Assembly (NCBI RefSeq): GCF_000337815.1
Contig: NZ_AOLN01000008.1
Span: 1-36,143, forward strand
Length of the DNA: 36,143 bases
Origin: Haloferax mucosum ATCC BAA-1512
GTDB lineage: Archaea > Halobacteriota > Halobacteria > Halobacteriales > Haloferacaceae
Reading direction: 5' to 3'
Under the pieces are notes generated by a model. That model made no database searches. It saw only the letters and a list, made by a program, of their open reading frames with translations, and was not told the origin of the DNA. Position numbers and translations under genes: made by a program. This document shows positions 8,857 through 16,082 of the stretch, piece by piece. Each line of letters begins with the position of its first letter. Position 1 is the first letter of the stretch.

Positions 8857-9210
8857 CTCTGCTTCCGCGCACGAGTAGAATGGTCCTCACGAACGTCCTT
8901 CCGGATGTGCGTGCCGCCACAGAAGCGGCACTCGCCGGTGGGTCTAGGTCGCAGTTCCACTCGTGAGCGAGCGCATCTTCTTCAGTCTCGAAGGTCGCCT
9001 GGCAGTAGCGGCATGCCGCGACGTACTCCGGCATCTCGAAGTCGACGTTCTTGCGTTCGTCCTGGACGTCTTCGTCGAGGTGGTCTGGAGTGTACTCGCC
9101 TCCAACGGTAGACATGACAGTGTCGCCTTCGTCTGAGGTAACGATGTCAGGTCAGCATCGTCGAGGACAGAGAACTCCACGACGATCTCTCCGGGCGACT
9201 CGTCACTCAC
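8857..9210 (-). pseudogene. Frameshifted small zinc-finger protein
   Basis: Start GTG at 9210, with AGAGGTGA about 6 nt upstream as a good ribosome-binding site. It begins MSDESPGEIVVEFSVLDD, shifts frame near 9150 to DIVTSDEGDTVMSTVGGEY ... VDFEMPEYVAACRYCQATF, with a first zinc site CRYC ... HEWNC (C2HC-like). A second shift near 8945 leads to TGECRFCGGTHIRKDVREDH, a second CxxC...H site. Zinc-finger proteins of this size are common in haloarchaeal viruses and plasmids and are thought to bind nucleic acid or partners. Two frameshifts make it non-functional. It is directly upstream of the 7520-8856 relic; whether the two were one gene or two is not certain. Confidence 0.6.
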
Positions 9211-9243
9211 TGGCGGTCACCTCTGTGCAGGACCTAACTGCCA

Positions 9244-9265
9244 CCACGACCGCCGCTGGTCGTGG
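9244..9265. other. 8-bp hairpin next to the element/tRNA boundary
   Basis: CCACGACC (9244-9251), 6-nt loop, GGTCGTGG (9258-9265): a perfect stem upstream of the GTG start at 9210 and about 100 bases from the tRNA-Met 3' end. There is no T-tract on either side to support a terminator. Role unknown. Confidence 0.4.
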
Positions 9266-9361
9266 CAGACATCAGAGAGACTCCCCCACTGTTTCCAGGA
9301 AAAATCAGGAGACGGCGTTACGACTCTCCTTTCTAATTGGGAATGTGAAGGAATTGAGTAG

Positions 9362-9510
9362 TGCCCGGGGTGGGCTCCGAACCCACGATCTCCGCATGTC
9401 CCAGGTACGAGGCCGGCATGACCTCGTGAGGGGCGGAGGCTTCCAAGGCGTTCCGCACCGATTGTGAAACCCTATGAGTGCGGCGCTATGTCCAGCTAAG
9501 CCACCCGGGC
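9362..9510 (-). tRNA. Elongator tRNA-Met (CAT) with a 75-nt intron
   Basis: Acceptor arms GCCCGGG (9510-9504) and CCCGGGC (9369-9363) pair perfectly, with discriminator A at 9362 and no encoded CCA. The anticodon stem CCGCA/TGCGG encloses loop CTCATA-A, anticodon CAT. Exon 1 is 9473-9510 and exon 2 is 9362-9397, leaving an intron at 9398-9472 (75 nt) after position 37, the canonical archaeal site cut by the splicing endonuclease at a bulge-helix-bulge. The T arm GTGGG-TTCGGAG-CCCAC is complete. The 75-nt intron matches the known size of the Haloferax volcanii elongator tRNA-Met intron. The 3' end faces the decayed element, fitting use as an integration site. Confidence 0.95.
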
Positions 9511-9608
9511 TCATCTTCGCGTTGTACGCTGGTTGTATTTAAGCTTCTCATCTCGAGCGGCCTCGTGTTGAGTCACCACAGCACTTGATTCGGTCCATCA
9601 CCCACGGA

Positions 9609-9614
9609 TTTATG
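9609..9614 (+). promoter_or_regulatory. TATA-like box of the 9639 gene
   Basis: TTTATG centred 27-28 nt before ATG 9639, the standard distance for a haloarchaeal leaderless transcript. It supports ATG 9639 over the GTG at 9627. Confidence 0.55.
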
Positions 9615-9638
9615 CCCTAACACCGGGTGGACACACGC

Positions 9639-10745
9639 ATGAGCCAACCGGAGATCGTCCAGTCCGTCCTTGGTGAGGAAGACGTGGTGACTCGCGTCCA
9701 CCTCGGGGGCGAGGACGAACTGTTTGTAACTCCGACGCGGACGCTCGTCTATCGAGCAGAAGGTCTCCTCTCGGACGAGTCCGTTGACGAGTTTTCGCAC
9801 GGTGCCGAGCGACTGTCTGTGAGCGAAGGGCGCAGAAAGGCGAAAATCTCGCTCGATTACGGACTCGACGGAAGCGAGACGTTCTCACTGTCGGCGAAAC
9901 GCCTCGACGACGCGCTCCAACCAATCGTTGGCGGCGTGCTCGCGGCCGCGGGCGTGACAGACGACGGCGAGACGGTCATACAGACGTTCCGCTTCAGTGA
10001 ACTCACGTTCGTCGTCACCGACGCGCGGGTCGTCCGCCACATCGGGAGTGCGGTCTGGGACGAAGACTACGAATCGTACCACTACAGCGACGTCACCGAC
10101 TTAGAGTTCGAGTCCGGAAGCGTCGCAACGACCGTCGTCCTCACGGTTGACGGCCGGCAGGAACGCTTCAAGATTCCGAACGAGGAAGCGCGACTCGTCC
10201 GCGAGAAACTCTCCCGGGCGCTCTCGGACTACCACGGCGTCGGCAGTCTCGAAGAGTTCCGTATCAAGATGGCCGAAGCGCAAGCCGAGGCCGAATCGGA
10301 GACCGACCGCGAGCGCGACAACACCGACTTCGGTGCGGGTCCCGACCCGCTGAGCGCGAACCCCGGCGAGCTATCCGAAGAACCCGCAAACGCGACTCGT
10401 TCCGAGGGCGAACAGCCGGCCGAGTCAACTCCCCGTCAGCCGGTCGAAGCGACATCGACGACGGGGTCGGTGTCAGAACCCCAATCGACGCAGTCGGCGC
10501 AGTCAGCACAGTCCGTCCAGTCGCCCCAGACCATCGATTCCGAACCAGACAACGTCGCCGACACTTCGGACCTCGGATTCGAGGGGTCTGGATTCGAGTC
10601 CGCCACCGAGTCCGAGGCAAATCAGGCCGACCTCGCCGCGGAAATCCAATCGCTCCGCGAGACCGTCGAGGCACAAACCGAGCAACTCCGCTATCAGCAG
10701 GAACTCGTCGAACAACTCATCGACGAACTCCGTCGCGGGCGGTGA
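9639..10745 (+). CDS. Conserved haloarchaeal protein with PH-like repeats and C-terminal coiled coil (DUF7115-like)
   Basis: 368 residues from ATG 9639; a GTG at 9627 would add four, but the TATA box position favours the ATG. The N-terminal 210 residues contain two similar beta-rich stretches (VTRVHLGGEDELFVTPTRTL and FRFSELTFVVTDARVVRHIG), each reading like a bacterial PH-domain-like unit with a conserved strand. A long acidic, Gln/Ser-rich disordered linker follows, including the short repeat QSAQSAQSVQS. The last 45 residues (EIQSLRETVEAQTEQLRYQQ ...) form a clear coiled coil. I associate the N-terminal domain with the haloarchaeal family DUF7115 from memory. It is cytoplasmic, of unknown function, and likely oligomeric. 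First core gene after the tRNA-Met. Confidence 0.85.
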   Translation: MSQPEIVQSVLGEEDVVTRVHLGGEDELFVTPTRTLVYRAEGLLSDESVDEFSHGAERLSVSEGRRKAKISLDYGLDGSETFSLSAKRLDDALQPIVGGVLAAAGVTDDGETVIQTFRFSELTFVVTDARVVRHIGSAVWDEDYESYHYSDVTDLEFESGSVATTVVLTVDGRQERFKIPNEEARLVREKLSRALSDYHGVGSLEEFRIKMAEAQAEAESETDRERDNTDFGAGPDPLSANPGELSEEPANATRSEGEQPAESTPRQPVEATSTTGSVSEPQSTQSAQSAQSVQSPQTIDSEPDNVADTSDLGFEGSGFESATESEANQADLAAEIQSLRETVEAQTEQLRYQQELVEQLIDELRRGR

Positions 10746-10819
10746 GGCGACAGCGGGTTCGGTCGTCACAAGACGACTAGTAGCCCGAGACAACGTCCCG
10801 AACCACGGCGGCACCCCGA

Positions 10820-11197
10820 CTACTCACGACCGAGCACTTTTCTGATGCACGACGAGCCGAACGGCCCGAGTTCGCCGGATTCGAATCGCACGAAGTGACC
10901 CGTCGAGAGAGACGCTCCGCACCGCCGACAGTCGAACTCGCCCTCGCGTTGGACGACCTGGCTCTCGAAGCGGACGAACGTCCCGCCGCGTTGGTGACGG
11001 ATGCGGCCGCCCTCCCGTTCGATGATGCCGCGAAGCTCCGCGGTGTCGAGGATGTCGCGCGTGAGCGTCGGGTCGGTCGTGACCGTCTCGATGCGGTCTA
11101 CGACCGCAGAAAGTGGAAGATCGTCCGCTTCCACGTGGGCGAGTAAGTCGAGGGCGAGCTCCACACGTTCGTCGCGGGAGTAGTCGGGGTCCGTCAC
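10820..11197 (-). CDS. DUF5830 family protein
   Basis: 125 residues. The N-terminal two thirds form a helical, winged-helix-like region (LALDLLAHVEADDLPLSAVV ... TLTRDILDTAELRGIIEREG), with a strand pair (IRHQRGGTFVRFESQVV) as the wing. The C-terminus has a small zinc-ribbon-like unit with Cys90-X2-Cys93 and Cys117 (FDCRRCG ... FGSSCIRKV). This arrangement and the phrase RRCGASLSTGHFVRFESGEL match the haloarchaeal family DUF5830. No experimental function is known to me; a nucleic-acid-binding role is inferred. It is convergent with the preceding gene and divergent from 11288. Confidence 0.85.
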   Translation of the reverse strand: MTDPDYSRDERVELALDLLAHVEADDLPLSAVVDRIETVTTDPTLTRDILDTAELRGIIEREGGRIRHQRGGTFVRFESQVVQREGEFDCRRCGASLSTGHFVRFESGELGPFGSSCIRKVLGRE

Positions 11198-11287
11198 GAA
11201 TCAGGAGTCAATCGAACCGCATCGGGCTAAAGCCCTCCGAAGCACAAAGCGTTTGGTCGCGGCGCGACGACCCAGCGTAGAGTACCC

Positions 11288-11920
11288 GTGTCCCGCCCGC
11301 GTCTCGCCGCCGGTCTCGCGCTCGCTGTCGTCATCGTCGGTGTCGTTCTCTCCTCCCCACAGGCAGTCGTCTCGCGTGCGACGTGGGTCGCCGCCGACCC
11401 AGTTCGCCTCGTCCTCGTGGTGAGCGCGCTCGCGGTCGTCCGCCCACTTCTCGCGTGGCCGACGACGCTCCTCGCGCTTATCGTCGGCTACGGACTCGGC
11501 CCCGTCGGCATCCCATTCGCGCTCGGGCTTATCGTACTCACGAGCATTCCGCCGTATCGCTTCGCTCGTCGCTACCGCGGAACGAACAGGCTGGCCGAGA
11601 TGGGCGAACAGACCATCGCCGTCACCGGCTCTGTGCGGGGCGTCACCGCCAGCCGTCTCCTTCCGATTCCGTCCGATGTGGTGTCGGTCGCGGCGGGGGT
11701 CTCGAACGTCGGTCTCGGCGCGTTCGCACTCGGAACCGCGCTCGGCGAACTCCCGTGGGCCATCGGCGGCGTCCTCGCCGGCGCGTCAGTCGAGACGCTC
11801 ACGACCGAATCGCTCGGAGCGGTCGTTCGACCCGAGTTTATCGCGCTCGCGGCGGTCGCTGGCGTCGCGCTCCTCTTTCCGACCGTCTACCGGCGCTATC
11901 GGACCGCCGCAGAAGCGTAA
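11288..11920 (+). CDS. Multi-pass membrane protein of VTT/TVP38-like type
   Basis: 210 residues from GTG 11288. Hydrophobic segments: about 7-25, 38-60, 62-90 (with LIVGYGLGPVGIPFALGL), 135-165 and 185-203. A polar stretch with ASRLLPIPSDVVSVAAGVS sits between them; the pattern G-Y-G-hG-P and R-hh-P-hP-hDhVShhAGhS matches the VTT (SNARE-associated/TVP38/DedA-like) family, which includes lipid scramblases in bacteria and eukaryotes. The role in haloarchaeal membranes is unknown. A TATA-like element is not obvious upstream. Confidence 0.75.
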   Translation: MSRPRLAAGLALAVVIVGVVLSSPQAVVSRATWVAADPVRLVLVVSALAVVRPLLAWPTTLLALIVGYGLGPVGIPFALGLIVLTSIPPYRFARRYRGTNRLAEMGEQTIAVTGSVRGVTASRLLPIPSDVVSVAAGVSNVGLGAFALGTALGELPWAIGGVLAGASVETLTTESLGAVVRPEFIALAAVAGVALLFPTVYRRYRTAAEA

Positions 11921-11948
11921 GAAACCCGTGTCGCGGTCGGTTGCGGCC

Positions 11949-13565
11949 CTATTCCAGCAGTGATTCGCCGGTCATCGCCGACGGCTGGTCGAGTTTGACG
12001 AGTTCGAGAAGCGTCGGCGCGATGTCACAGAGCGACCCGCCGTCGCGGACGGTGCGACCGCCAGAGAGCGGCCGGTCGGCGACCGACTCCGTTCCCGTAT
12101 CCGAACCCTGTCCCGTCTCTGTCTCCGAACTCTGTTCTGTCTCCGTGTCCGCATCGTGAGGTGCTTCGCTGTCCTCGGCCGCGAGATAGACGAACGGGAC
12201 CGAATTGAAGGTGTGTGCCGTATGTGGATCGTCTTCCGTGCCCATATCGTCGGCGTTGCCGTGGTCGGCGGTGATACAGACGTGCCCGCCGTGGGCGCGG
12301 ACGGTCTCGACGAGGCGAGCGAGTTGTGTATCGACGGCTTCGACGGCCGCGATGGCGGCCTCGTAGTCACCGGTGTGGCCCACCATGTCGGGGTTCGCGT
12401 AGTTGAGGACCATCACGTTCGGGTCGTCGGTCTCGACGATGTCGATGGCCGCGTCGGTGAGTTCGACCGCGGACATCTCGGGCTGGAGGTCGTACGTCGG
12501 AACGTCCGGACTCTGGATAATGTTCCGGATTTCGCCGTCGAACTCGACTTCGCGGCCGCCGTTGAGGAAGTACGTGACGTGAGGGTACTTCTCGGATTCG
12601 GCCATCCGCATCTGCGTCATTCCCGCCTCGGCGAGCACCTCGCCGAGCGTGTCTTCGGGTTGCTCCGGCGGGAACGCGACGGACACGTCGAACGTCTTGT
12701 CGTACTGCGTCATCGTCGTCATGAGAATCTCCGGCGGCGTCGTCTCGAACGCCCAGTCGGGTTCGATGTCGCAGAGCATTCGGACGAGTTGGCGCGCGCG
12801 GTCCGCGCGGAAGTTGAAGAAGATGACCGAGTCGCCGTCTTCGAGCGCGGGCGCGTCGGCAACGAGCGTCGGCTCGACGAACTCGTCGGTGTCGCCGCGG
12901 TCGTAGGATTCGGTGACGGCGTCAACGGCCGTCGCTGCGGACCACTCGCTTTCGCGGTTGACGATGGCGTCGTACGCGCGCTTGGTGCGCTCCCAGTTTT
13001 GGTCGCGGTCCATCGCGTAGTAGCGTCCGGAGACGGTTGCGACCTCGCCGGTTCCCTGTTCGTCCGCGACGGCTTCGAGGTCGGCGAGGTATTTCTCGCC
13101 GCCGGTCGGGCTGGTGTCGCGGCCGTCGGTGAAGGCGTGAGAGACGGCTTCGACGCCGCGGTCGGCGGCGAGTTCGATGAGCGCGTGGAGGTGCTTTTGG
13201 TCGGAGTGGACGCCGCCGTCGGAGACGAGTCCCATGAGGTGGACGCGGCCGCCGGTCTCTTCGGCGTGGTCGTAGGCGGCCGTGATGGCTTCGTTCTCGT
13301 AGAACGAGCCATCTTCGATGCTGTCGCCGATGCGGGTGTATGCCTGCTTGACGACGCGGCCAGCGCCGATATTGAGGTGGCCGACCTCGCTGTTGCCCAT
13401 CTGGCCGTCCGGGAGACCGACGCGTCGGCCGTCAACGATGAGCGTCCCGAACGCTCCGGTGTCGCGGTAGCGGTCGAAGTTCGGCGTGTCCGCGGCTTTG
13501 ATCGCATCGCGGTGGTCGTGCTCGCCGAGACCCCAGCCGTCGAGAATGATGAGGGCTGCGTTCAT
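11949..13565 (-). CDS. gpmI: 2,3-bisphosphoglycerate-independent phosphoglycerate mutase
   Basis: 538 residues from ATG 13565. It interconverts 3- and 2-phosphoglycerate in glycolysis/gluconeogenesis using two Mn ions and a phosphoserine. Visible: N-terminal metal site LIILDGWGLG (Asp9), catalytic Ser59 in LPDGQMGNSEVGHLNIGAG, SHAFTDGRDTSP in the middle, and C-terminal metal sites in NYANPDMVGHTGD and CITADHGNADDM. Residues about 465-499 are an acidic, Thr/Glu-repeat insertion (DTETEQSSETETGQ...) between the last metal site and the C-terminal helix, unusual for the family and probably a surface salt adaptation or hypervariable loop. Upstream in-frame codons to 14387 are antisense to the DUF1405 gene and are not part of the protein. 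Confidence 0.95.
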   Translation of the reverse strand: MNAALIILDGWGLGEHDHRDAIKAADTPNFDRYRDTGAFGTLIVDGRRVGLPDGQMGNSEVGHLNIGAGRVVKQAYTRIGDSIEDGSFYENEAITAAYDHAEETGGRVHLMGLVSDGGVHSDQKHLHALIELAADRGVEAVSHAFTDGRDTSPTGGEKYLADLEAVADEQGTGEVATVSGRYYAMDRDQNWERTKRAYDAIVNRESEWSAATAVDAVTESYDRGDTDEFVEPTLVADAPALEDGDSVIFFNFRADRARQLVRMLCDIEPDWAFETTPPEILMTTMTQYDKTFDVSVAFPPEQPEDTLGEVLAEAGMTQMRMAESEKYPHVTYFLNGGREVEFDGEIRNIIQSPDVPTYDLQPEMSAVELTDAAIDIVETDDPNVMVLNYANPDMVGHTGDYEAAIAAVEAVDTQLARLVETVRAHGGHVCITADHGNADDMGTEDDPHTAHTFNSVPFVYLAAEDSEAPHDADTETEQSSETETGQGSDTGTESVADRPLSGGRTVRDGGSLCDIAPTLLELVKLDQPSAMTGESLLE

Positions 13566-13682
13566 GCTCAGTGGTTCGACACCCCGGGCTAATTGTCCTT
13601 TGTTCTCGGCAGTGGGTGAGACTGCATCGCGTGGCGCGCCGCCCCGACGGCCTTTTCTTTCACCGCCGCGTCCGACTCGGCG

Positions 13683-14363
13683 ATGCGCCTGCGAGACGAC
13701 CTCGACGTGGCTATCGACGAGTGGGTCGAGTACTACCTCGGAAACGGCCCGAGTCTCGTCGTTTTTCTCGTTCTCAACGCCTCCGCGTTCCTCGTCGGAA
13801 TCAGTTTCTACGTCCACTCCGACCCCGCGCTCTCCGACCTGCCGACGTTCCTCTATCCGCTCTTCGGCGACTCGCCGACCGCGCTCGCGTTGATGACGCT
13901 CTCGGCCGCGACGCTCCTCCCGAACCTCGGCCGACGCGTCGCCGACGCACCGGTCAACAGACCACTCGCGTACCTGCACACGCTCGCGTTCGTCTGGTTG
14001 GTCAAATACGGCATCTGGACGGTCGTCGCGCTCAACCTCCGTCCGGACCTCTACGTTGGGTTTTCGGGAGCCGCGCTCTGGGATTACTGGGGAATCATGT
14101 TCACGCACGCGGGCTTCCTCGCACTCGCCGTCGTCGTCCCTCGCTACGGCACGACGACGAACGGCGCACTCGGCTTCGCGCTCGTCCTCGCGCTCGTAAA
14201 CGACGTGTTCGACTACGGCTTCGGTTACTATCCCCCGCTGAAGTACGACGCTGGCCTGCTCCTCGCCGCAATCACGGTCGGTCTCTCTGTCGTCTCGGTC
14301 GCGCTCGCGGCGCGGTCGTTCGACCGACTCTCGGACGTGGCTCCGAGTCGTCAGAATAGCTAA
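13683..14363 (+). CDS. DUF1405 family membrane protein
   Basis: 226 residues. About six hydrophobic segments (for example LVVFLVLNASAFLVGISFYV, ALALMTLSAATLLPNLG, FVWLVKYGIWTVVALNL, LALAVVVPRYG, LLLAAITVGLSVVSVALAA) with short loops. The pattern YVHSDP ... KYGIWT ... LWDYWGIMFTHAGF ... ND.FDY matches the family DUF1405 (Bacillus YpjA-like), whose function is not established. It is divergent from gpmI with 117 bases between the starts. Integral to the cytoplasmic membrane. Confidence 0.85.
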   Translation: MRLRDDLDVAIDEWVEYYLGNGPSLVVFLVLNASAFLVGISFYVHSDPALSDLPTFLYPLFGDSPTALALMTLSAATLLPNLGRRVADAPVNRPLAYLHTLAFVWLVKYGIWTVVALNLRPDLYVGFSGAALWDYWGIMFTHAGFLALAVVVPRYGTTTNGALGFALVLALVNDVFDYGFGYYPPLKYDAGLLLAAITVGLSVVSVALAARSFDRLSDVAPSRQNS

Positions 14364-14406
14364 TCGACCGACTGCGGCGAGTACCACATGAGTCAGGCTT
14401 TTGGCC

Positions 14407-14423
14407 GCTCATAGTCTATGAGC
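14407..14423. promoter_or_regulatory. Palindromic operator candidate at the ArsR-like regulator start
   Basis: GCTCATAG-T-CTATGAGC: perfect 8-bp arms around one base, ending 5 nt before the ATG at 14429. In a leaderless gene this covers the core-promoter to start-site region, so a dimeric regulator bound here would block initiation. The adjacent product is a winged-helix protein, so autorepression is the simple reading. Confidence 0.55.
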
Positions 14424-14428
14424 AGATA

Positions 14429-15082
14429 ATGGACTCCGCGGTACTGCTAGACCTACTCGGGAACGAAAACCGCCGCCGAATCCTGCGGTTGCTCTCGCAC
14501 AAACCGTGCTACGTAACCGAGATTAGCGAGTACCTCGGCGTCAGCCCCAAGGCCGTCATCGACCACCTCCGGAAATTGGAGGACGCGGGACTCATCGAGT
14601 CTCGGACCGACGACCAGCGGCGAAAGTACTTCAACATCTCTCGGAACCTCAGACTCGAGGTGAACGTCTCGCCGTACGGATTCGGCGCGAAGAGTGCCTA
14701 CCCACCGAGTCCGAGCCTCGACATGGCCGGCCGGTGTCCGCACGTGTTGCTCGAAGTCGAGCGCCCCGAAACGGACGATATCTCCGATTTGGCGCGGGAA
14801 CTCGGCAAACTCGAAGACCTCGACAACGAACTATCGCTGGCCCAACGGTGGGTACAGGGACGGCTCACCGAAATCCTCGACCGTATCAACGACCGTCTCG
14901 GCGTCGATTCTGACAGCCGGTTTTACGCCGAGATTCTCGCCTCGCTCGCAAACGGCTCGCAGACGGTTCGCGGCGTCGCAGACGACCTGAACGCGGACCC
15001 GGCGGTCGTCGATACGGCACTACAGCATCTCGAAGAGGGCGGTCTCGTCGCCACGGACGGCGACGGCTGGCGAATCGATTGA
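14429..15082 (+). CDS. ArsR-like winged-helix transcriptional regulator with a second HTH
   Basis: 217 residues. Residues 1-70 are a classic ArsR/HTH_20 winged helix: LLGNENRRRILRLLSHKPCY, recognition helix YLGVSPKAVIDHLRKLEDAG, wing LIESRTDDQRRKYFNIS. A middle segment (VSPYGFGAKSAY...) and a Leu-rich helix (DLARELGKLEDLDNELSLAQ) likely make the dimer interface. The last 55 residues form another HTH-like unit (ILASLANGSQTVRGVADDLN ... ALQHLEEGGLVATDGDGWRI). The HTH-core-HTH architecture is frequent in haloarchaeal regulators. Target genes unknown; the palindrome just upstream suggests autoregulation. Confidence 0.85.
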   Translation: MDSAVLLDLLGNENRRRILRLLSHKPCYVTEISEYLGVSPKAVIDHLRKLEDAGLIESRTDDQRRKYFNISRNLRLEVNVSPYGFGAKSAYPPSPSLDMAGRCPHVLLEVERPETDDISDLARELGKLEDLDNELSLAQRWVQGRLTEILDRINDRLGVDSDSRFYAEILASLANGSQTVRGVADDLNADPAVVDTALQHLEEGGLVATDGDGWRID

Positions 15083-15164
15083 GCACCAGTCGTCACTCGC
15101 CAGTCGCCATTCATCATTCGGCGTCCAGAATAGTCCGACACCGACGCCGATGCAATTTCGGTTC

Positions 15165-15659
15165 CTATATCTCCTGTGTCAGCCCGTTCCGCAGGTCGCG
15201 CCCGAAGTAGTGTCCGACGAGTCCGGCAATCCCGCCACCCAGCGCGCCCGCGCCAGCGATGACGACGCCGTACTCAGCGAGTAAATCGACCGCGACGGGC
15301 GCGAACACCGAGAACAGCGTCGAGAGAACGAACGCGAGACCGGCGGCGATAGCTCCTGCGACTCCGATTTCGGCGTAGCGTCGATTCGACCCGACGAGAC
15401 CGATGAGGAATCCGGCGGCGGCGATACCGACGAAGCGACCGATGAACCCGACAATCGGGACTGAACCGCCGACGACGAGGCCGCCGATAGAGAGGAACAG
15501 CGCCGCGAGGAACGCGCGCGGGGAGAAGTACCCGCCCAACCGGCCGCCGTCGCCACCCGTCGATTGAGCCGTCGCCGTCGATTCGTCGCCGTCGCGGGTC
15601 AACTCCGAGAGGACATCGTCTACCGACTGCTCAGACTCCCGTTGGTCCGACCGTTGCAT
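15165..15659 (-). CDS. Small Gly/Ala-rich membrane protein
   Basis: 164 residues. A polar N-terminus of about 45 residues (acidic and Thr/Ser-rich) is followed by four hydrophobic segments: FLAALFLSIGGLVVGGSVPI, FVGIAAAGFLIGLVG, IGVAGAIAAGLAFVLSTLFS and VVIAGAGALGGGIAGLVGHY. Glycine-rich packing motifs suggest tight helix bundles. I do not recognise a family with certainty; similar proteins are annotated as DUF5518-like or plain membrane proteins. It lies between the ArsR-like regulator (convergent) and a small PLDc_N protein. Confidence 0.75.
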   Translation of the reverse strand: MQRSDQRESEQSVDDVLSELTRDGDESTATAQSTGGDGGRLGGYFSPRAFLAALFLSIGGLVVGGSVPIVGFIGRFVGIAAAGFLIGLVGSNRRYAEIGVAGAIAAGLAFVLSTLFSVFAPVAVDLLAEYGVVIAGAGALGGGIAGLVGHYFGRDLRNGLTQEI

Positions 15660-15751
15660 GCGTGACAGGACGAGAGCAAGGGTGATGGCTCTTGTGCTGT
15701 CCCGAGTTGGATAGCGCGGTCAAAAAGACGGTCCGGGGTCTCGTCGCGTCG

Positions 15752-15955
15752 CTAGGCGTTCCGTCCGAGGAGGATGTACAGCACGATGCCGAGAAGCGGC
15801 GCGAGAAAGACGACGACCGCCCAGAGAAACGCCGGGTGCGTGCTGTTTCGCCTCGCGTCGCTGTACGTCCAGATAACCATCCCGAGAAGGAGGATGAGGA
15901 TGATAAAGAAGAGCGCACCGCCACCACCTGATTGGAGGAGTACACGAGGGAGCAT
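15752..15955 (-). CDS. PLDc_N-type small membrane protein
   Basis: 67 residues with ATG at 15955. Two membrane helices: ALFFIILILLLGMVIWTYSD and HPAFLWAVVVFLAPLLGIVL. The spacing W-T-Y-S-D-A-R-R ... F-h-W-A-h3-h2-A-P-h2-G-h-V-L-Y-h2-L-G-R-N matches the PLDc_N domain (phospholipase D nuclease N-terminal-like), usually found as a short anchor on its own or fused to larger proteins. An in-frame ATG at 15979 would add eight residues, but a TATA-like TTTTAT is centred 25-26 nt before 15955, favouring the shorter leaderless form. Function unknown. Confidence 0.8.
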   Translation of the reverse strand: MLPRVLLQSGGGGALFFIILILLLGMVIWTYSDARRNSTHPAFLWAVVVFLAPLLGIVLYILLGRNA

Positions 15956-15977
15956 ACTGTAGCCGATACGCTTCTCC

Positions 15978-15983
15978 ATAAAA
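15978..15983 (-). promoter_or_regulatory. TATA-like box of the PLDc_N gene
   Basis: TTTTAT on the reverse strand, centre 25-26 nt from ATG 15955. It decides the start between 15955 and 15979. Confidence 0.55.
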
Positions 15984-16082
15984 TGGCTTCTGTTTGTCAT
16001 ACTTTCGCCGTGCGCGAGCCACCGAAGCCGACTCGAACGGTAAAAGGTGGGTTTGAAGTCCGACCCCGCGGTATCCCGCGAT

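Noticed and set aside
9244-9265. Hairpin as a terminator of tRNA-Met or of the zinc-finger gene
   Set aside because: No T-tract follows on either strand and it lies upstream of the zinc-finger start.
12156-13592. 478-codon open frame opposite gpmI
   Set aside because: Mirror effect of GC-rich third positions; composition is Val/Arg/Asp-rich with no motif.
13566-14387. In-frame upstream extension of gpmI to 812 residues
   Set aside because: The extension is antisense to the DUF1405 gene, is Arg/Glu-rich low-complexity, and has no family resemblance; the ATG at 13565 gives the exact gpmI N-terminus.
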